This document shows positions 20,729 through 23,205 of a stretch of 23,205 nt of DNA, one piece after another. Source of the DNA: SZUA-254 sp035292425 (GTDB lineage Bacteria; Bacteroidota; Ignavibacteria; UBA10030; SZUA-254); assembly GCA_035292425.1 (NCBI GenBank), contig DATDQD010000082.1, positions 1-23,205 of the forward strand, read 5' to 3'. The notes under the pieces were generated by a model that saw nothing but the letters and a program-made list of their open reading frames with translations, was not told the DNA's origin and did no database searches. The translations under genes and the position numbers were made by a program. Numbering within the stretch: position 1 is the stretch's first letter; the number at the start of each line of letters is the position of its first letter.

Positions 20729-22324
20729 ATGCCTGAAGAAGCAAAGACCATCGGGACCGTCACATCGGTGAGCAGCAGCACCATCTCGGCCATCATGAAG
20801 ACCGGCAAGAATGGCCAGCAGGAAACCAGCGGGGCGTCGGGCAGGATGGGCACCTTCGTCACCATCCCCGACGGCATCTATACCATCGTTGGCATGGTCT
20901 CTTCGGTGAGGACGGACGCGAGCCGGACGGCGAGCGGCTCCGACCAGATGACCTCCGGACACCGCATCATGGATATCCAGCTGATCGGCACGGTCCGTGA
21001 CGGGGCCTTCACGCGGGGACTCTCAACCTATCCCGTCATCGGCGCGCCCGTCGTGGGGGCCGATGCGACAAGCCTCAAATCCATCTTCTCCGCCTACCGG
21101 AGCATGGATTTTTCCTTCGGCGTGCTGCCGCAGCTCGACAAGGAGCGGCTGTACGTCGATCCGAACAAATTTTTCTCGAAACATATCGCCCTCTTCGGCT
21201 CGACGGGCTCCGGCAAATCGTGCACCGCGGCTTCCATCCTCCAGAAGGTCACTTCGCTCGAGAACACCCACGTGATCCTGCTCGACCTCCACGGCGAATA
21301 CGGCCCGGCTTTCCTCGAAACGGGAAACCTGATCAACATCACCGACATCGAGCTCCCGTACTGGCTGATGAACTTCGACGAAATGGTGGAAACCCTGATC
21401 GACGAATCGGAGGCGTCCGCCATGAACCAGATGATGGTGATGAAGGAGGCGATCCTCGACTCGAAGAGGGGGAAAAACCTCGGGCTCAAGGATTACCTCA
21501 CCGTCGACACCCCGGTGTTCTTCGACTTCCTCGACGTCAGCGCAAGGATGAGGTCCCTCGACACCGAGAGGACCCTGAGCGGCAAGGAGGGCCCGTTCTA
21601 CGGCCAGTTCACCCGTTTCCTGGTGAGGCTCGAGAGCAAGCTGACCGACAAGCGGTACGAATTCCTCTTCAGGCCGAAAAATTACCGATCGTCGGACACG
21701 TTCCCCAGCCTGCTGACGCGGCTCTTCGCCCTCGATTCGAACAAGCGGGTCACCATCATCGACCTGAGCAGGGTCCCCTTCGACGTGATCAACGTCCTGG
21801 TCTCGTTGCTCGGGAGGATTATCTACGACTTCAACGTCTGGAACGAGGCCCGGCAGGACTTTCCGATCCTCGTGGTCTTCGAGGAGGCGCACGCCTACCT
21901 GTCGACGAGCGGCAGGTCCCACGCGGCGCGGAAAACGGTGGAAAGAATAGCAAAGGAAGGGAGAAAATACGGCGTGAGCTGTATGATCATCAGCCAGCGG
22001 CCAGCCGAGATCTCCGAGACGATCACCGCGCAGTGCAACAATTTCATCGCGATGCGTCTGCTCAATCCCAACGACCAGGCCTATGTGCGGAAACTCCTCC
22101 CCGACGCGCTCTCGAACCTGATGGACGTCCTCCCCACGCTCCAGCAGGGCGAGGCCTACATCATCGGGGACTCCGTGCCGGTGCCGTCGAGGATCATCGT
22201 GGACATTCCGTCGCCCCGGCCCTCCAGCGGCGACGTGAAATTCTACGAGCGGTGGAGGACGAAACAGGCGGATACAAACGTGAACACCGTCGTCGAGAAA
22301 TGGTGGAAGCAGGAGCGGAGCTGA
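20729..22324 (+). CDS. HerA-like hexameric DNA translocase ATPase (DUF87/HAS-barrel, 531 aa)
   Basis: The N-terminal HAS-barrel (about residues 1–115) carries alternating strands and glycines (IGTVTS, GMVSSV, PVIGAPV). The RecA-like ATPase core has Walker A GSTGSGKS (157–164), DLHGEYGP just downstream, Walker B ILVVFEEAHAY with E385/E386, and MIISQRPAEI followed by CNNFIAMRL, the HerA/FtsK-type signature. HerA proteins form hexamers that pump double-stranded DNA. In archaea they work with the NurA nuclease in end resection; in bacteria they are known partners of Sir2, DUF4007 or nuclease subunits in phage defence. No such partner is adjacent: the upstream gene is a SpoIIE-type phosphatase and the downstream M16 gene is convergent. 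It is therefore a HerA of unassigned role, probably co-expressed with the phosphatase. Confidence 0.92.
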   Translation: MPEEAKTIGTVTSVSSSTISAIMKTGKNGQQETSGASGRMGTFVTIPDGIYTIVGMVSSVRTDASRTASGSDQMTSGHRIMDIQLIGTVRDGAFTRGLSTYPVIGAPVVGADATSLKSIFSAYRSMDFSFGVLPQLDKERLYVDPNKFFSKHIALFGSTGSGKSCTAASILQKVTSLENTHVILLDLHGEYGPAFLETGNLINITDIELPYWLMNFDEMVETLIDESEASAMNQMMVMKEAILDSKRGKNLGLKDYLTVDTPVFFDFLDVSARMRSLDTERTLSGKEGPFYGQFTRFLVRLESKLTDKRYEFLFRPKNYRSSDTFPSLLTRLFALDSNKRVTIIDLSRVPFDVINVLVSLLGRIIYDFNVWNEARQDFPILVVFEEAHAYLSTSGRSHAARKTVERIAKEGRKYGVSCMIISQRPAEISETITAQCNNFIAMRLLNPNDQAYVRKLLPDALSNLMDVLPTLQQGEAYIIGDSVPVPSRIIVDIPSPRPSSGDVKFYERWRTKQADTNVNTVVEKWWKQERS

Positions 22325-22365
22325 AGCCCTCCCGGCAGCCCGCGAATCGCCGCGCCACCGCCCCC

Positions 22366-23205
22366 CTATTTCCCGACGTCCGGAGACGGGGCAGGCCCGA
22401 GCACGTCATCGATCGTCAGGTTTCGGACCTTCCCGATCCCCAGCGCCGAGATACCCGCCTCGATCTTCTGACGGTCCCCCACCACGATGATCGCGATGTT
22501 TTCGGTGTCGATGTATTTCCGGGCGACCCTCTGAACTTCGTCCTTTGACACCGAGAGCGCCCTTCCGACGTAGGTATTGAACGAATCGTCCGGCAACCCG
22601 TACACGACCAGCTCGGCGATCTGGCCGGCGGCGGCGGAGATCGTTTCGAAATTATTCGGATAGAGGAGCGCAAGGTAGTTTTTCGCCCGGGCGAGCTCTT
22701 CGTCCGAGACCGGCTCCCTGATGGCATTCAGCTCCTTCATGAATTCGACGAGGGCCTTGTCGGTTACGTCGGTCTGGACCGCCGCGGCTGCGCGGAACGG
22801 TCCCGCCGAGAGCCGGAAATCGAATCCCGAGCCGGCCCCGTAGGAATACCCGTTCCTCTCCCGGAGGTTCTGGTTCAGCCGTGAGGAAAACGAGCCTCCG
22901 AGGATGGTGTTCATCACCAGGAGCGGGAAGTAGTCGGGCGTGAGACGGTCGGTCCCGATCCGCCCGATGCGGATCTCGGACTGCGCCGCGCCCGGTTTGT
23001 CCACGAGGATGATCTCCCTCGAAACGACCTGGGGCGCCGGGGTCAGCACCGGCATGTCGGGACGACCGCCGGACCATGACCCGAAATGTGTCTCGAGGAT
23101 CTTCCGGGCCTGGTCGGGGCCGATATCACCCACGACGATGACGGTGGCGTTTTCGGGAGTATAGAGCCGTCCGTGCAAAGCCCGTACGTCGTCGATACCG
23201 ATTCC
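22366..23205 (-). CDS. M16 family zinc peptidase, C-terminal half (5' end off the window)
   Basis: The minus-strand frame is open to the right edge. The apparent start at 23178 is a TTG inside the protein, and the residues before it (GIGIDDVRAL) continue the domain. Family features are YTPENATVIVVGDI, RLNQNLRERNGYSYGAGSGF with the conserved Arg…Tyr pair of the second M16 domain, PVSDEELARAKNYL, and DEVQRVARKYIDTENIAIIVVGD. The catalytic HxxEH motif belongs to the N-terminal half and is not visible. M16 enzymes degrade peptides in a clam-shell chamber, often in the periplasm; the signal peptide, if any, is outside. The stop is 41 bp from the HerA stop, so the two genes converge without an obvious terminator between them. 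Confidence 0.9.
   Translation of the reverse strand, partial: GIGIDDVRALHGRLYTPENATVIVVGDIGPDQARKILETHFGSWSGGRPDMPVLTPAPQVVSREIILVDKPGAAQSEIRIGRIGTDRLTPDYFPLLVMNTILGGSFSSRLNQNLRERNGYSYGAGSGFDFRLSAGPFRAAAAVQTDVTDKALVEFMKELNAIREPVSDEELARAKNYLALLYPNNFETISAAAGQIAELVVYGLPDDSFNTYVGRALSVSKDEVQRVARKYIDTENIAIIVVGDRQKIEAGISALGIGKVRNLTIDDVLGPAPSPDVGK

Noticed and set aside
20729..22324. HerA as part of a complete known HerA–Sir2 or HerA–NurA system
   Set aside because: Neither partner is present on either side within the window.

Overview
Most of this window (about 3.1–23.2 kb) is a GC-rich, densely packed bacterial chromosome. The first 3 kb is looser, visibly more AT-rich and accessory-looking. Two proteins end in the 'NYPNPFNPSTT…' C-terminal sorting-type domain. 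One product is a FISUMP-domain protein, and there is an S46 dipeptidyl-peptidase. Most promoter candidates follow TTG–N19/20–TAnnTT, the -33/-7 pattern described for Bacteroidota. Together these point to the Bacteroidota/Ignavibacteria (FCB) group. A genus cannot be named from the sequence alone.

Region 1 (1–2.9 kb, all minus strand): from right to left there is a short sorting-domain protein, a FISUMP-domain secreted protein, a 560-bp gene-poor stretch with G-tracts, a cysteine-rich secreted protein, a small putative lipoprotein, and the first visible part of a superfamily-2 helicase that runs off the left edge. Three of the secreted proteins share a short N-terminal motif of the type I-x-I/L-x-E/D-I-x-x-L/I-x-F.

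Region 2 (3.1–8.9 kb, plus strand): an FAH-family hydrolase, a large M23 endopeptidase with Ig-like C-terminal domains, and valyl-tRNA synthetase. The first two look co-transcribed; valS has its own promoter candidate.

Region 3 (8.9–16.5 kb, plus strand): an elaborate intergenic control region precedes a 1237-residue secreted protein with a zinc phospholipase C/P1-nuclease-like N-terminus, a probable beta-propeller, an FN3 domain and a sorting domain. Then come a BNR/Asp-box propeller protein and a TauE/SafE permease.

Region 4 (16.5–23.2 kb): an S46 dipeptidyl-peptidase overlaps a DUF1684 lipoprotein by 4 bp, suggesting a peptide-degrading envelope unit. A SpoIIE/RsbU-type PP2C phosphatase and a HerA-like ATPase follow as a probable two-gene operon. 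A convergent M16 peptidase is cut by the right edge. No rRNA, tRNA, CRISPR array, transposase or integrase was recognised. The less ordinary points are the control region at 8985–9079, the HerA/SpoIIE pair without NurA or Sir2 beside it, the cysteine-rich secreted protein, and the helicase fragment at the left edge.
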